A stretch of DNA of 64,000 bases from Sphingopyxis sp. (lineage in GTDB: Bacteria; Pseudomonadota; Alphaproteobacteria; Sphingomonadales; Sphingomonadaceae): positions 30,642-94,641 of the forward strand of contig JAGHZY010000012.1 of the NCBI GenBank assembly GCA_017745175.1. The letters run 5' to 3'. Shown piece after piece: positions 1 through 7,685 of the stretch (within the stretch, counting starts at the first letter, position 1; each line of letters starts with the position of its first letter). The notes below the pieces were generated by a model, which worked only from the letters and a program-made list of their open reading frames with translations, did not search any database and was not told the DNA's origin. Both the position numbers and the translations under genes were made by a program.

Positions 1-1421
1 CTGCGCGGGGTGCCGTCGATGGTGAGCTTGCCGGCGAAGATGCGGTCGGTGCCGCTGTGCGTCTCATGCCAGTCGACGAGCTGGAAGCGCTTGGCTTCGG
101 TCGCCAGATACTGGCGCTCGAACGCGTGCCAGATATCCTCGGCGCCGAGTTCGCGGCTCGTCTGGTCGGCCAGCGCCTGGACGACATGGCTGAAACTCGC
201 CTGCATCTTCTTGGGCAATTTCAGGCCCTTGTCCTGTTCGAGCACCCATGCGACGCCGCCCTTGCCCGACTGGCTGTTGACGCGGATCACCGCTTCATAG
301 CTGCGGCCCAAATCGGCGGGGTCGATGGGGAGGTAGGGGACTTCCCACTTCTCGTCATTCTGGCGTTCGCGCGCGGCGAAGCCTTTCTTGATCGCGTCCT
401 GATGGCTGCCCGAGAAAGCGGTGTAGACAAGCTCGCCGCCATAGGGGTGGCGCGGGTGGACGGGCAGGTTGTTGCAATATTCGACCGTCTGGATGACCTC
501 GTCGATGTTCGAGAAGTCGAGGCAAGGGTCGACGCCCTGCGTGTACATGTTGAGCGCGATCGTGACGAGGCAGGTGTTGCCGGTCCGCTCGCCATTGCCG
601 AACAGGCAGCCCTCGACGCGGTCGGCGCCCGCGAGCAGACCGAGTTCGGCCGCCGCGACGCCGGTGCCGCGGTCGTTGTGGGTGTGCAAGGATATGATCG
701 CGCGGTCGCGGTTCGGCAGATTCTTGCAGAAATATTCGATCTGGTCGGCGTAGATGTTCGCCGTCGCCGCCTCGACCGTCGCGGGGAGGTTGAGAATGAT
801 CGGCTTGTCCGCCGTCGGTTGCAATATGTCCATCACCGCCTCGCAGCAGGCGATGCTGAAATCGAGTTCGGCGGTCGAGAAGGTTTCGGGGCTGTATTCG
901 AAGCGCCAGTCGGTGCCGGGCAGGCGCGCGGCATTGTCGCGGAGCTGCTTCGCGCCCTCGATCGCGATCGCCTTGATGTCGTCCATGTCCATGCCGAAGA
1001 CGATCTTGCGCCACGCGGGGCTGACCGCGTTATAGACGTGGACGATCGCGGTCTTTGCGCCTTCGAGGCTGTCGAAGCTGGTGCGGATCAGGTCGGCGCG
1101 GCTCTGCGTCAGCACCTGCGGCGTCACATCGTCGGGGATGCGGCCGTTCTTGACCAGCCCCGAGATGAAGTCGAATTCGGTCGCGCCCGCGCTGGGGAAG
1201 CCGACCTCGATCTCCTTGAACCCGCAGCGGACGAGCAGGTCGAAGAAGCGCGCCTTTTTCTCGGCATCCATCGGGTCGATCAGCGACTGGTTGCCGTCGC
1301 GCATGTCGGTGGAGAGCCAGATCGGCGCCTGGGTAGTGACGCGGCCGGGCCATTCGCGGTTCGCGAGCGGAACCTGCGGGAAGGCGCTATACTTGACCGA
1401 GGGGTCGCGGAGCATGGTCAT
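1..1421 (-). CDS. leuA: 2-isopropylmalate synthase, partial (3' end outside window)
   Basis: Condenses acetyl-CoA with 2-oxoisovalerate, the first committed step of leucine synthesis, in the cytoplasm. The minus-strand frame runs open for 473 codons and leaves the window before its stop, so the ORF track does not list it. The start [14 protein letters not shown] is at 1421, with a second ATG at 1415. The active-site segment [11 protein letters not shown] is at residues 37-47 and the metal-binding [10 protein letters not shown] motif follows in the TIM barrel. The C-terminal regulatory (LeuA dimer) domain has begun when the sequence ends. The length and the N-terminal sequence fit the long, yeast-like LeuA form of about 550 residues. 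The ribosome-binding site is weak. A leucine-rich leader ORF lies 85 bases upstream, which suggests control by leucine supply. Confidence 0.96.
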   Translation of the reverse strand, partial: MTMLRDPSVKYSAFPQVPLANREWPGRVTTQAPIWLSTDMRDGNQSLIDPMDAEKKARFFDLLVRCGFKEIEVGFPSAGATEFDFISGLVKNGRIPDDVTPQVLTQSRADLIRTSFDSLEGAKTAIVHVYNAVSPAWRKIVFGMDMDDIKAIAIEGAKQLRDNAARLPGTDWRFEYSPETFSTAELDFSIACCEAVMDILQPTADKPIILNLPATVEAATANIYADQIEYFCKNLPNRDRAIISLHTHNDRGTGVAAAELGLLAGADRVEGCLFGNGERTGNTCLVTIALNMYTQGVDPCLDFSNIDEVIQTVEYCNNLPVHPRHPYGGELVYTAFSGSHQDAIKKGFAARERQNDEKWEVPYLPIDPADLGRSYEAVIRVNSQSGKGGVAWVLEQDKGLKLPKKMQASFSHVVQALADQTSRELGAEDIWHAFERQYLATEAKRFQLVDWHETHSGTDRIFAGKLTIDGTPR

Positions 1422-1506
1422 GGGTTTGGAACTTCTTCTGCTGTCGGTTGCGGTGCTTGTCGATCGGACCCTTGAGCGGGTGGCCGCGACTAGCGCGCAG
1501 CCAGTG

Positions 1507-1557
1507 TCACGCCCAAGGGCGTGTAAGTCGCAGAAGAAGAAGGGCGTTGCCGCGCAT
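1507..1557 (-). CDS. leu leader peptide (16 aa)
   Basis: A short ORF reads [16 protein letters not shown] and stops with TGA. It holds five leucine codons, four of them consecutive, which is the signature of a leucine-operon leader peptide. It lies 85 bases upstream of leuA on the same strand. The end of the leader forms a small hairpin (ACGCCC TT GGGCGT). Between leader and leuA the stems GGC..CGCG-CTAGT-CGCG-GCC and ACCC-GCTCAA-GGGT can form, but no U-tract follows, so a classical intrinsic terminator is not visible. Control may act through Rho or through access to the leuA start. I see no clear Shine-Dalgarno before the leader ATG. The ORF is too short for the track. Confidence 0.8.
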   Translation of the reverse strand: MRGNALLLLRLTRPWA

Positions 1558-1643
1558 GGGCAGGCTATTGGTTCAAAATGTCGTCGAATGCAAGGGGGGA
1601 ATGCGAAAATTGCGCGAATGCCCCCCTGCCGGGATGGGGCGCG

Positions 1644-2204
1644 TCAGCGGATGAATTCGGCCTTACTGCAGTCGGAGAAATAGACCTTGCATCCGTTCAG
1701 ATTCTGGTCGGTGCATTGTTTCATCGCGACCTTCGTCGCCTTTTTGATCGTGTAATGCTTGTAATAGAAGGGGTTGTATTTTCCGTTCGGCGCCTGACCC
1801 GCGACGAGAACGGCGCATTGATTATACCAGGTCATCGCCATTTGGCAGCCGGCCCCGCCCCTGGAGGTGCAGCGGGCGATCGCGTCGGCCACGGCATCTT
1901 CCTCGCTGGGGCGGGTGCTGGAGAGGCCGATCGTGCCGTCCTCGCTGGCGGCGAAGGCGCCCCAGCGCGTCTCCCAATGCCCCTGCGGGACTTGCGGTGC
2001 CGGCTGACCGCCGCCGGGCTCGCGGTACTGATACAGCCCCGGGATCGGCTGGCACCGGATGCCCTCGGGCGAGGGCTGGGGGACATAGCCGTCGGAGCAG
2101 CCCTGTTCGGCGCGCGCCTTTTCAACCGGGCTGCCGGCGAGGAACAGCGTGGCCGCGACGGCGAACAGGGCAAGGACACAAAGCCACGGATAACGACGCC
2201 GCAT
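1644..2204 (-). CDS. DUF4189 domain-containing exported protein
   Basis: A 186-residue protein with an N-terminal hydrophobic segment (residues about 5-22, YPWLCVLALFAVAATLFL) that acts as a signal peptide or anchor. The C-terminal half has the DUF4189 pattern: WGAFAASEDGTIGLSS, then repeated cysteines around RCTSRGGAGC and WYNQCAVL. The function of DUF4189 is not known; the family is typically small, secreted and disulfide-bonded. The gene stands alone, with leuA downstream on the same strand. A perfect TGTGA-N6-TCACA palindrome sits about 65 bases upstream of the ATG, which suggests CRP-family control. Confidence 0.85.
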   Translation of the reverse strand: MRRRYPWLCVLALFAVAATLFLAGSPVEKARAEQGCSDGYVPQPSPEGIRCQPIPGLYQYREPGGGQPAPQVPQGHWETRWGAFAASEDGTIGLSSTRPSEEDAVADAIARCTSRGGAGCQMAMTWYNQCAVLVAGQAPNGKYNPFYYKHYTIKKATKVAMKQCTDQNLNGCKVYFSDCSKAEFIR

Positions 2205-2269
2205 ATTCGAACTCCCTCGAAAGATTCATCCCTTGTTACCGCTGGTTACAGGCGGGCGGCAAGGATCGA

Positions 2270-2285
2270 TGTGATCGCGATCACA
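2270..2285 (-). promoter_or_regulatory. CRP-like operator upstream of the DUF4189 gene
   Basis: TGTGATCGCGATCACA is a perfect 16-bp palindrome and matches the CRP consensus TGTGA-N6-TCACA exactly. It lies 66-81 bases before the ATG at 2204. A possible promoter, TTGCCG-18-TAACAA on the minus strand, lies between the site and the gene, so the site would sit in a class I activator position. The binding protein is not in the window. Confidence 0.6.
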
Positions 2286-2337
2286 GCGACGGGACGATTC
2301 GCCGCGGCGCGCGGTGCGGCGCGGGGGCGGGGGTGGG

Positions 2338-2835
2338 CTAGCCCGTCACCCACTCGACCTTCGGATCGTTGAAATCGACGACGTCGGCGAGTTCGCGGAC
2401 GTTCGGATAGCCATAGCCGACGAGGTTGATGAAGGTCTGGATATTAAGCGCGAGCGGCGCCGACTTGAGCGGCACGGGGTTTTTGTGGTTCGAGAAATTA
2501 TTGTTGCAATAGATGAGGATGGGGCGGCCGGGATCGGCGCCCACCACCGCGGCGAGGCTTTCGGCGGTGAAGTCGGTGAGCGGCAGATTGACCGCACCCT
2601 TGATGTGGCCGCGCTGGAAAGCGTCCTTCGAACGCGCGTCGAGGAGTAGCGCGCCGGGTTTCGCGGCCTCGGCCATGAAGGCGCCGAAGCCGATGAGGCG
2701 CGTCGCGCGCTCGGGTGCGACCGAAGCGGTGAGCGCCTGGAAGGCCGGATAGTCGATCTGCGGATTGGCCTGTGCCAGCGCGGGCGTGGCGGCGCCGACG
2801 AGGATGGGGGCGAGAGCGAGAAGCAGCGGGCGCAT
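2338..2835 (-). CDS. Periplasmic rhodanese-like domain protein
   Basis: A 165-residue protein with a signal peptide (residues 1-21, ending PALA before QANPQ). A single rhodanese fold follows, with LLLDARSKDAFQRGHIKGAVNLP typical of the family's first half and the candidate active-site cysteine 110 in IYCNNNFSNHK. Rhodanese domains carry sulfur as a cysteine persulfide. The physiological substrate cannot be read from the sequence. The gene is single, and its stop lies about 130 bases before the DUF4189 promoter. The start has a GGGAGG-like site nearby. Confidence 0.85.
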   Translation of the reverse strand: MRPLLLALAPILVGAATPALAQANPQIDYPAFQALTASVAPERATRLIGFGAFMAEAAKPGALLLDARSKDAFQRGHIKGAVNLPLTDFTAESLAAVVGADPGRPILIYCNNNFSNHKNPVPLKSAPLALNIQTFINLVGYGYPNVRELADVVDFNDPKVEWVTG

Positions 2836-2974
2836 ATGGATCCTCCCTTGAATATGGGGAGACTAGGCCGGGCTTGCTGGCCCTGCGATGAACCGAAAAT
2901 GTCGCCGGGACGCCTTGCCGGATAAAGGGGCCTGGCGGCCCGGCGCAGTGCAGGGGATCGTCGAGGTGCGAGCG

Positions 2975-3325
2975 TCAGGCGGCTTCGCTCTCGTCGTCCT
3001 CGTCCCAAGGGGTGTAAATCTCGTCCTCGATCAGATTGTCGATTCCGTGGATGCGCACGCCGATGCACCAGTCCTCGAGCGGGCCCTCCCACGCGGCCTC
3101 GACTTCGGTGAGCGCTTCGGCGGCATCGCCGGGGCGATCGCCGACAAGGTCGAAATCCTGCACGCCGTCCTCGGGCGGAGCGATCGTGACATGCGGTTCG
3201 AGTCGGACGTTGGTCCAGCCCGCGGTGGGGGCGAGGCCCTCGGCCTCGACGACCAGCAGCGGATTTTCCTCGTCGCCGTCGATCGACGCGTTCACTTCGA
3301 CAATTTCGCGTACCAGTTCGCTCAT
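2975..3325 (-). CDS. Hypothetical acidic cytoplasmic protein
   Basis: I do not recognise the family. The 116-residue product is strongly acidic, with no signal peptide or membrane segment. It begins MSELVREIVEVNASIDG and ends EIYTPWDEDDESEAA. The ATG at 3325 is preferred over the GTG one codon upstream in the track because AGGAG is well spaced from it. It lies between the rhodanese gene and the yceI terminator, so it has its own transcription start. Codon use matches its neighbours. Confidence 0.75.
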   Translation of the reverse strand: MSELVREIVEVNASIDGDEENPLLVVEAEGLAPTAGWTNVRLEPHVTIAPPEDGVQDFDLVGDRPGDAAEALTEVEAAWEGPLEDWCIGVRIHGIDNLIEDEIYTPWDEDDESEAA

Positions 3326-3342
3326 CACACGGCTCCTGTACG

Positions 3343-3375
3343 AAAAAGGGGCGGGACCGGTGTTGGTCCCGCCCC
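3343..3375 (-). terminator. Intrinsic terminator of the yceI gene
   Basis: An 11-bp perfect stem (GGGGCGGGACC with GGTCCCGCCCC, 6-base loop) is followed on the minus strand by TTTTT. It lies 36 bases past the yceI stop. Confidence 0.85.
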
Positions 3376-3411
3376 GTTCTTACGCGGCGCGTGTGACAGA
3401 TTGGCGCGCGC

Positions 3412-4053
3412 TTACTGCTTTTCGAACGCGGCGTGGATTTCGAGTTCGACCTCATCGCTGACATAGGGGATGCCCATCGAGATCCCGAAATCGCTGCGCC
3501 TGATCGTCGTTTCGGCCTGGAAACCGACGGTTTCCTTCTTGTTCATGCCGACGCCGGCGCCGTGGAAATCGACGTCGAGCGTGACGGGTTTGGTCACGCC
3601 GTTGAGCGTGAGGTTGCCGCTGACCTTCGCCTCGTCACCGTCGCTGCCCGGGACGACGCCGGTCGAGACGAATTTGGCGTCGGCGGGAGCCGCGCCGAAG
3701 AAGTCGGGCTTGCCGCCATCCTTGCCGGGGCGGAGGAGGTGGCTCGTGAGGCCAGCGCTCGCGGTGGTGACCTTCGACACGGGGATGGTGACGTCGACCT
3801 TGGCCGCGGCGAGATTGGCGGGATCGATGACGAGCGTGCCGGTGACGTCGCCGAAGATGCCGGTGTAGCGGCTGAAGCCGAGGTGATCGACCTCCCACAC
3901 GACCATCGTGTGGAGCGGGTCGGCGGCGTAGGTGCCCGCGGTGACGCGCGACTTGTCGGGCGCGCCGGGGGCGGAACCGCCCTGGGCGACGACGACCGGG
4001 GCTGCGACGACGGCGACGAGCGCGAGGGCGGCATAGGGGAGGATGCGACGCAT
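3412..4053 (-). CDS. YceI family periplasmic lipid-binding-like protein
   Basis: A 213-residue secreted protein. The signal peptide covers about residues 1-24 (MRRILPYAALALVAVVAA). The rest is a YceI lipocalin-like barrel: YAADPLHTMVVWEVDHLGFSRYTGIFGDVTGTLVIDP at the start, a central NGVTKPVTLDVDF, and RRSDFGISMGIPYVSDEVELEIHAAFEKQ at the end. YceI proteins bind polyisoprenoid-type lipids; a precise role is not known. The ATG at 4053 is chosen over the track's TTG at 4059 because AAGGAG lies 7 bases upstream. A strong terminator follows. Confidence 0.92.
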   Translation of the reverse strand: MRRILPYAALALVAVVAAPVVVAQGGSAPGAPDKSRVTAGTYAADPLHTMVVWEVDHLGFSRYTGIFGDVTGTLVIDPANLAAAKVDVTIPVSKVTTASAGLTSHLLRPGKDGGKPDFFGAAPADAKFVSTGVVPGSDGDEAKVSGNLTLNGVTKPVTLDVDFHGAGVGMNKKETVGFQAETTIRRSDFGISMGIPYVSDEVELEIHAAFEKQ

Positions 4054-4232
4054 GGACAATCTCCTTTTGGGGAAGCCGCGAAGCTAGGCGAAGGCGAGGG
4101 ACGGCGTCAACATGCGCCGGAGAAACGCAGCGTTTCGGTTCGGCCCCCGAATGCACGGCCCCCAAGCTGCTTGTGCCGCGCCCCTTTTCATGCTGCAACG
4201 CGGCGAGAAACGGGGGCTGGGGGGCCAACGGC

Positions 4233-5363
4233 ATGGATAGTCTTTTTGCCCGCGAGGCGGGCGAGATCGAGAACGCCTTTCTGGCGGCGCCGTTCGAGAA
4301 GGACGGCTGGGACACGGCGCTGCGCCTGTTCGCGCGCGGTACGCGATCGTCGCGCGCGCAATTGCTGGGCCTCGGCGACGAAGCGACGCTGTTCAACTTC
4401 ATGCCCGACATCGACCCCGTCTATCAGCGCGAATTCCTCGAGATCGAGGGGTGGCGGCCCGAGGTCAACTGGCGCGTCGCCGTGAGCGGGCGCCCGCTCG
4501 AGATCATGAGCGAGGTGCATTACGATGTCGCGCGCCAGCACAGCGGAAGCGACGCCTATGAGGAGCATATCCGCCGCTGGGACGGGGTCAACGGCTGCCA
4601 GACGGCGCTCGTCGAGGGCGAGGGGGTGCTCGTCGGGCTGGCCGCGCTGCGTTCCGGGCGTGACGGGCGCACTGAAAAGCGTGATCGCAAATTGTTCGCG
4701 GCGGGCGCGAGGCATGCGCTGGCGGCGGTGCGGATGCAGCAGGCGATGGCGCACCGCGGCGCGCAGATGACTGTCGCCGCCTTCGATGCGATCGGCATCG
4801 CGGCCTTCCTGATCGACCGGCATGGCGCGGTCGCGGCGTTGTCGGCGGCGGCGGAGACGATCGTCGGCGACCGCGAGGACGGGGCGCTGTGCCTGCGCCG
4901 CGGGCGGCCGGGTGCAGCGCGGCGCGATGCCGACAACCGGTTTCAGGTCGCGCTGGGCCGCGCGCTCGGCGATGCTTCGGCGGACGGGGCGATGCAGCAA
5001 TGCTGGATCGGACCGCCGCGCGGCGGTGCGACCGGGAGCGGACGCGGCGTTCTCTGCGAATTTTTCCGCCTGCCGCGCCGCGACTGGGATTTCGGTTTCG
5101 AGCCGCGGGTGCTGATCGTCGCGCGGCGCGCGGCGGACATCCCCGCGATGCGGACCGTGCCGTTGCGCGCCGCGCTGGGTCTGACCGATGCCGAGGCCGT
5201 GATCGCGCTGCGGCTGGCGAACGGCGAAGCGCGCGAGGATATCGCAGCCGACCGCGGCACGAGCGCGCAGACGCTGGGCACGCAGATCAAGTCGATCCTG
5301 CGCAAGAGCGAGGTCGGGCGCGAGGCCGAGCTGACGGCGCTGGTGAACCGGCTGCTGCGATAG
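4233..5363 (+). CDS. LuxR-type HTH transcriptional regulator
   Basis: A 376-residue protein with no membrane segment. The last 65 residues form a LuxR-type helix-turn-helix: LTDAEAVIALRLANGEAREDIAADRGTSAQTLGTQIKSILRK. The N-terminal 300 residues are an uncharacterised sensory region found in sphingomonad regulators of this kind. The ATG at 4233 (MDSLFAREAGEIENAF) is preferred to the track's start at 4173 because the extra 20 residues are cysteine- and glycine-rich without family similarity. It is divergent from yceI. A terminator follows at 5431. The target genes are unknown. Confidence 0.82.
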   Translation: MDSLFAREAGEIENAFLAAPFEKDGWDTALRLFARGTRSSRAQLLGLGDEATLFNFMPDIDPVYQREFLEIEGWRPEVNWRVAVSGRPLEIMSEVHYDVARQHSGSDAYEEHIRRWDGVNGCQTALVEGEGVLVGLAALRSGRDGRTEKRDRKLFAAGARHALAAVRMQQAMAHRGAQMTVAAFDAIGIAAFLIDRHGAVAALSAAAETIVGDREDGALCLRRGRPGAARRDADNRFQVALGRALGDASADGAMQQCWIGPPRGGATGSGRGVLCEFFRLPRRDWDFGFEPRVLIVARRAADIPAMRTVPLRAALGLTDAEAVIALRLANGEAREDIAADRGTSAQTLGTQIKSILRKSEVGREAELTALVNRLLR

Positions 5364-5430
5364 GCGGGCGGGAATCGGCGGGATCGGGAAAGGATATCGA
5401 CGGCGGGTCGCAACCGCCGATATCCCCCAG

Positions 5431-5469
5431 CCGGGCGCGGATATCGCAAGGGCGATCGCGCCCGGTTTT
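5431..5469 (+). terminator. Intrinsic terminator after the LuxR-type gene
   Basis: CCGGGCGCG pairs perfectly with CGCGCCCGG. An inner ATCGC/GCGAT pairing extends the hairpin, and TTTT follows. It lies about 70 bases past the stop of the regulator. Just upstream a second stem (GGATATC..GGCGG / CCGCC..GATATCC) has no T-tract. Confidence 0.75.
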
Positions 5470-5532
5470 CGATTGCCCCCACACAATCTTGCCCCGTCAG
5501 GGCGGCGCGATATCAGCGATTTACGGAAGCGA

Positions 5533-5552
5533 CATACCCCGTGCGGGGTATG
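5533..5552. promoter_or_regulatory. ATACCCC/GGGGTAT dyad between convergent genes
   Basis: CATACCCC-GTGC-GGGGTATG is an 8-bp perfect inverted repeat with a 4-base centre. It resembles operators of the CsoR/RcnR metal-sensor family, which are G/C runs flanked by AT. However, it lies between two convergent genes and no such regulator is in the window. It may simply be a transcript-end hairpin for the gene at 5575-5988. Confidence 0.35.
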
Positions 5553-5574
5553 ATGCGAACGGCCCGTCGCTTTG

Positions 5575-5988
5575 TCAGGGCGCGCGGCGCGCCTCGAACC
5601 ATTCGCGCATTGCGGCGGCGGCGCAGCCGGTGAAGCCATAGGAGCCGATGGGCGAGCAGCTGTTCGGACGGCTGGCTGCCGCGGCGCCATTGGTATAGCC
5701 GTCCACGGCCGAGGCCCAGCTGCCGCCGCCCGCGGGGACATCTTCCCTGATTTCTTCGCGCAGTTCCTTGGGCACGCGGTAGCGTTCGGTCTCGGGCTGC
5801 TGTGCGCAGACGACGATCTCGTCGCCCTGCGGTTCGGGGCACGGCTCGTTGCCATAGGTGTAGAGGACCGAGGTGCGCTGCGGCGGCGAGCTCGACTGCG
5901 CGAGGCTGCTGTCATTCTGCGCGTGCGCCGGGGCGGCGAGCGCGAGCGCCGCGAGGAGAGGGAGGAGGAAACCGGCGGTGTTCGTCAT
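5575..5988 (-). CDS. Hypothetical secreted protein
   Basis: I do not recognise the family. The product is 137 residues with a clear signal peptide (LLPLLAALALAAPAHA, cleavage near residue 23). The mature part is polar and has four cysteines (EPCPEP, VVCAQQ, NSCSP, TGCAA), so it may be disulfide-bonded. Its middle (CPEPQGDEIVVCAQQPETERYRVP) resembles a motif common in small exported sphingomonad proteins of unknown role. It converges with the LuxR-type gene. Confidence 0.75.
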   Translation of the reverse strand: MTNTAGFLLPLLAALALAAPAHAQNDSSLAQSSSPPQRTSVLYTYGNEPCPEPQGDEIVVCAQQPETERYRVPKELREEIREDVPAGGGSWASAVDGYTNGAAAASRPNSCSPIGSYGFTGCAAAAMREWFEARRAP

Positions 5989-6146
5989 TCAGATCATCTT
6001 CCCGCACCCTGTATCCCTGCATGCCAGATGCGGCGGCAGAGATGAACCTAAGCCGAACTGGCCGCATAACCCGTTGCACTTGCGGCGTGAACGGGATGGC
6101 GAGCGAGCCCGGCACGGGGGCGACGCCACCCAGATGGAGATTGATC

Positions 6147-6318
6147 ATGAAAAACCAAGTCTTGTTCGCGCTGCCCGCCGCGCTGGCCGCGCCGCTGTCG
6201 CTTGCGGCCTTCGCGCCGCGGGCTTGGCCAAGCCGGTCTACCTCGGTGTTGACGGTGGCAACATCGCCGTCGGCGGCTATGATATGGTCAGCTATTTCGA
6301 GGGCAACAACCGGTTTCG
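6147..6318 (+). pseudogene. Remnant of a secreted YHS-domain protein, frameshifted and truncated
   Basis: The ATG at 6147 has GGAG 8-10 bases upstream and encodes a signal peptide (MKNQVLFALPAALAAPLSLAAFAP). The reading then continues in another frame as LAKPVYLGVDGGNIAVGGYD and MVSYFEG, the conserved start of secreted YHS-domain proteins. One indel near 6215-6224 breaks the frame. The similarity ends after about 30 mature residues, where the terminator of the next minus-strand gene begins. The usual tryptophan-rich core and GGYCAYAV-type end are missing. An intact gene would encode about 150 residues. Confidence 0.7.
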
Positions 6319-6335
6319 GTCGTTTGCTGCCGTTC

Positions 6336-6364
6336 CACAAAAAGAACCCGGCCAAAAGGCCGGG
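6336..6364 (-). terminator. Intrinsic terminator of the VOC/GST transcript
   Basis: On the minus strand CCCGGCC-TTTT-GGCCGGG forms a 7-bp stem followed by TTCTTTTTG. It lies about 35 bases beyond the stop of the VOC gene and cuts into the YHS remnant. Confidence 0.85.
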
Positions 6365-6398
6365 CCAGGAGGAGTTCCCAGTGGTACCTTCGGGATAG

Positions 6399-6995
6399 CT
6401 ATTGGGCGGGGACCGGCGTGCGGCCGGTGATGAAGCCCTCGCGCTTCGTGCCGTCGGCCTGCACCGGATCGTGCGCGACGTCGCTTTCGTCGAACACTTT
6501 CGTCCATGCCGCAAATTCGAGGCAGACGCCGTCGGGATCGAAGAAATAGACCGAGCGGACATAGACGTCGTCGTTCATTTCGGGCGACGACTGGGTCGGC
6601 GAATTGTCGTGATTGAGGATCGGTGTGACGTCGATTCCCTTGCTCACCAGCCGCTGATAATATTCCTCGAACTTGTCGGCGCGGACGTTGATCGCGATAT
6701 GGTTCATCGACCCGTGCGCCGACATGAAGTTGCCGCGCGTCGGCAGCGCTTCGGGCGCCGAAACGCCCGGGATGGCCTCGGGAGCATTCGGAAACCAGAA
6801 GAAGGCGATGCTGTCGCCATTACCGACGTCGAAGAAGAAATGCTGACCGCGCCCACCCGGGAGGTCGAGTGTCTTGACCAGCGGCATGCCGAGGATGTCG
6901 CGGTAGAATTCGACCGTCCGCGCCATGTCCTTGCACACGAGCGCGAGGTGGTTGACCCCGCAGAACTCGAATTCGCTATTCGTTGCAGCCATCAT
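6399..6995 (-). CDS. VOC (glyoxalase/extradiol dioxygenase-like) family protein
   Basis: A 198-residue protein made of two vicinal-oxygen-chelate halves. The first begins VNHLALVCKDMARTVEFYRDILGMPL with the likely metal ligand His16. The second has MNHIAINVRADKFEEYYQRLVSKGID and ends with FDPDGVCLEFAAW, carrying the ligand glutamate. Such proteins are glyoxalases, isomerases or ring-cleavage dioxygenases; the substrate is not evident. It is the last gene of a minus-strand run, 15 bases after the GST, and a terminator follows. Two ATGs (6995, 6992) are possible; AAGGAG suits either. Confidence 0.88.
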   Translation of the reverse strand: MMAATNSEFEFCGVNHLALVCKDMARTVEFYRDILGMPLVKTLDLPGGRGQHFFFDVGNGDSIAFFWFPNAPEAIPGVSAPEALPTRGNFMSAHGSMNHIAINVRADKFEEYYQRLVSKGIDVTPILNHDNSPTQSSPEMNDDVYVRSVYFFDPDGVCLEFAAWTKVFDESDVAHDPVQADGTKREGFITGRTPVPAQ

Positions 6996-7010
6996 CCGTC
7001 TCCTTGTGGT

Positions 7011-7628
7011 TCAGTTTGCGGTGACGCTGGGGCGGCTTTTCATCCGCTCGTACCAGCCGAGGATATTCGTGTTGGCGGGATCGATGGGCTGACCGACCGA
7101 GGCGCCGAAATCGAGGAAAGCAAAGAGCAACAGGTCGGCGAGCGACAATTTGTCGCCGGCGATGAAATCGCGGTTCGCAATCAGCGGGTCGAGCCACCTG
7201 GCCCCGTCCTGCGCGACCGCTTTGAGTCCCGCCGCAGCCTCGGGCAGGCAGCGCATCCGCGACTCGAACAGCGGCAGGCCTTCGGCATAGCGAAAGCCGT
7301 TGGTGAGCGGCTCGCAGATCCTGATGTCGACGCGGCGTGTCCACATGCGCGTGTTCGCTCGCTCTTCGGCGGTTGTGCCGATCAGCGGCGTTTCGGGGAA
7401 GCGCTCCTCAAGATATTCGCAGATCGCGGTGATTTCGCAGACGGTGCTGCCGTCGTCGAGTTCGAGCGCGGGCGTTTGTCCGGCGGGGTTCACATCGACA
7501 TTATAGGGCGCCCGCCGGTTCTCGCCGCCGCGCAGGTCGACGGTGACCTCGGGGATCTCGATACCCTTTTCGGCCATGAAAAGCTTCACGACACGGGGGT
7601 TGGGGCCGATGCTGTTATAGAATTTCAT
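7011..7628 (-). CDS. Glutathione S-transferase family protein
   Basis: A 205-residue cytosolic GST. The thioredoxin-like N-terminal domain begins MKFYNSIGPNPRVVKLFMAEKGIE and contains the cis-proline/glutathione-binding segment NPAGQTPALELDDGSTVCEITAICEYLEE. The all-helical C-terminal domain has the SLADLLLFAFLDFG capping motif. It differs from the three YfcG/Nu-like GSTs downstream. It starts the VOC transcript unit; its own promoter (TTGACG-17-TAAGAC) lies just upstream and overlaps a GTCAA-N5-TTGAC dyad. It probably conjugates or removes glutathione in the local catabolic route. Confidence 0.9.
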   Translation of the reverse strand: MKFYNSIGPNPRVVKLFMAEKGIEIPEVTVDLRGGENRRAPYNVDVNPAGQTPALELDDGSTVCEITAICEYLEERFPETPLIGTTAEERANTRMWTRRVDIRICEPLTNGFRYAEGLPLFESRMRCLPEAAAGLKAVAQDGARWLDPLIANRDFIAGDKLSLADLLLFAFLDFGASVGQPIDPANTNILGWYERMKSRPSVTAN

Positions 7629-7645
7629 CCTGTCCTCTCACGCGA

Positions 7646-7685
7646 GTCTTATCATTTAATCGGCTAATCGTCAATTAAGTTGACG
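7646..7685 (-). promoter_or_regulatory. Promoter and dyad upstream of the GST-VOC genes
   Basis: On the minus strand TTGACG (7674-7669), a 17-base spacer and TAAGAC (7651-7646) make a sigma70-like promoter. The -35 box lies inside CGTCAATTAAGTTGACG (7669-7685), a perfect dyad of the form GTCAA-N5-TTGAC. The dyad also covers the SMP-30 stop codon. The same form occurs at 15980-15994 and, with one mismatch, at 11906-11920, which suggests a common regulator. Confidence 0.55.

Noticed and set aside
57-1475. 472-residue plus-strand ORF
   Set aside because: Antisense shadow of leuA; the minus-strand frame encodes a recognisable LeuA.
5533-5552. Functional CsoR-type copper operator
   Set aside because: The dyad matches in form, but it lies between two convergent genes with no promoter or metal-transport gene beside it; kept only as a low-confidence site.
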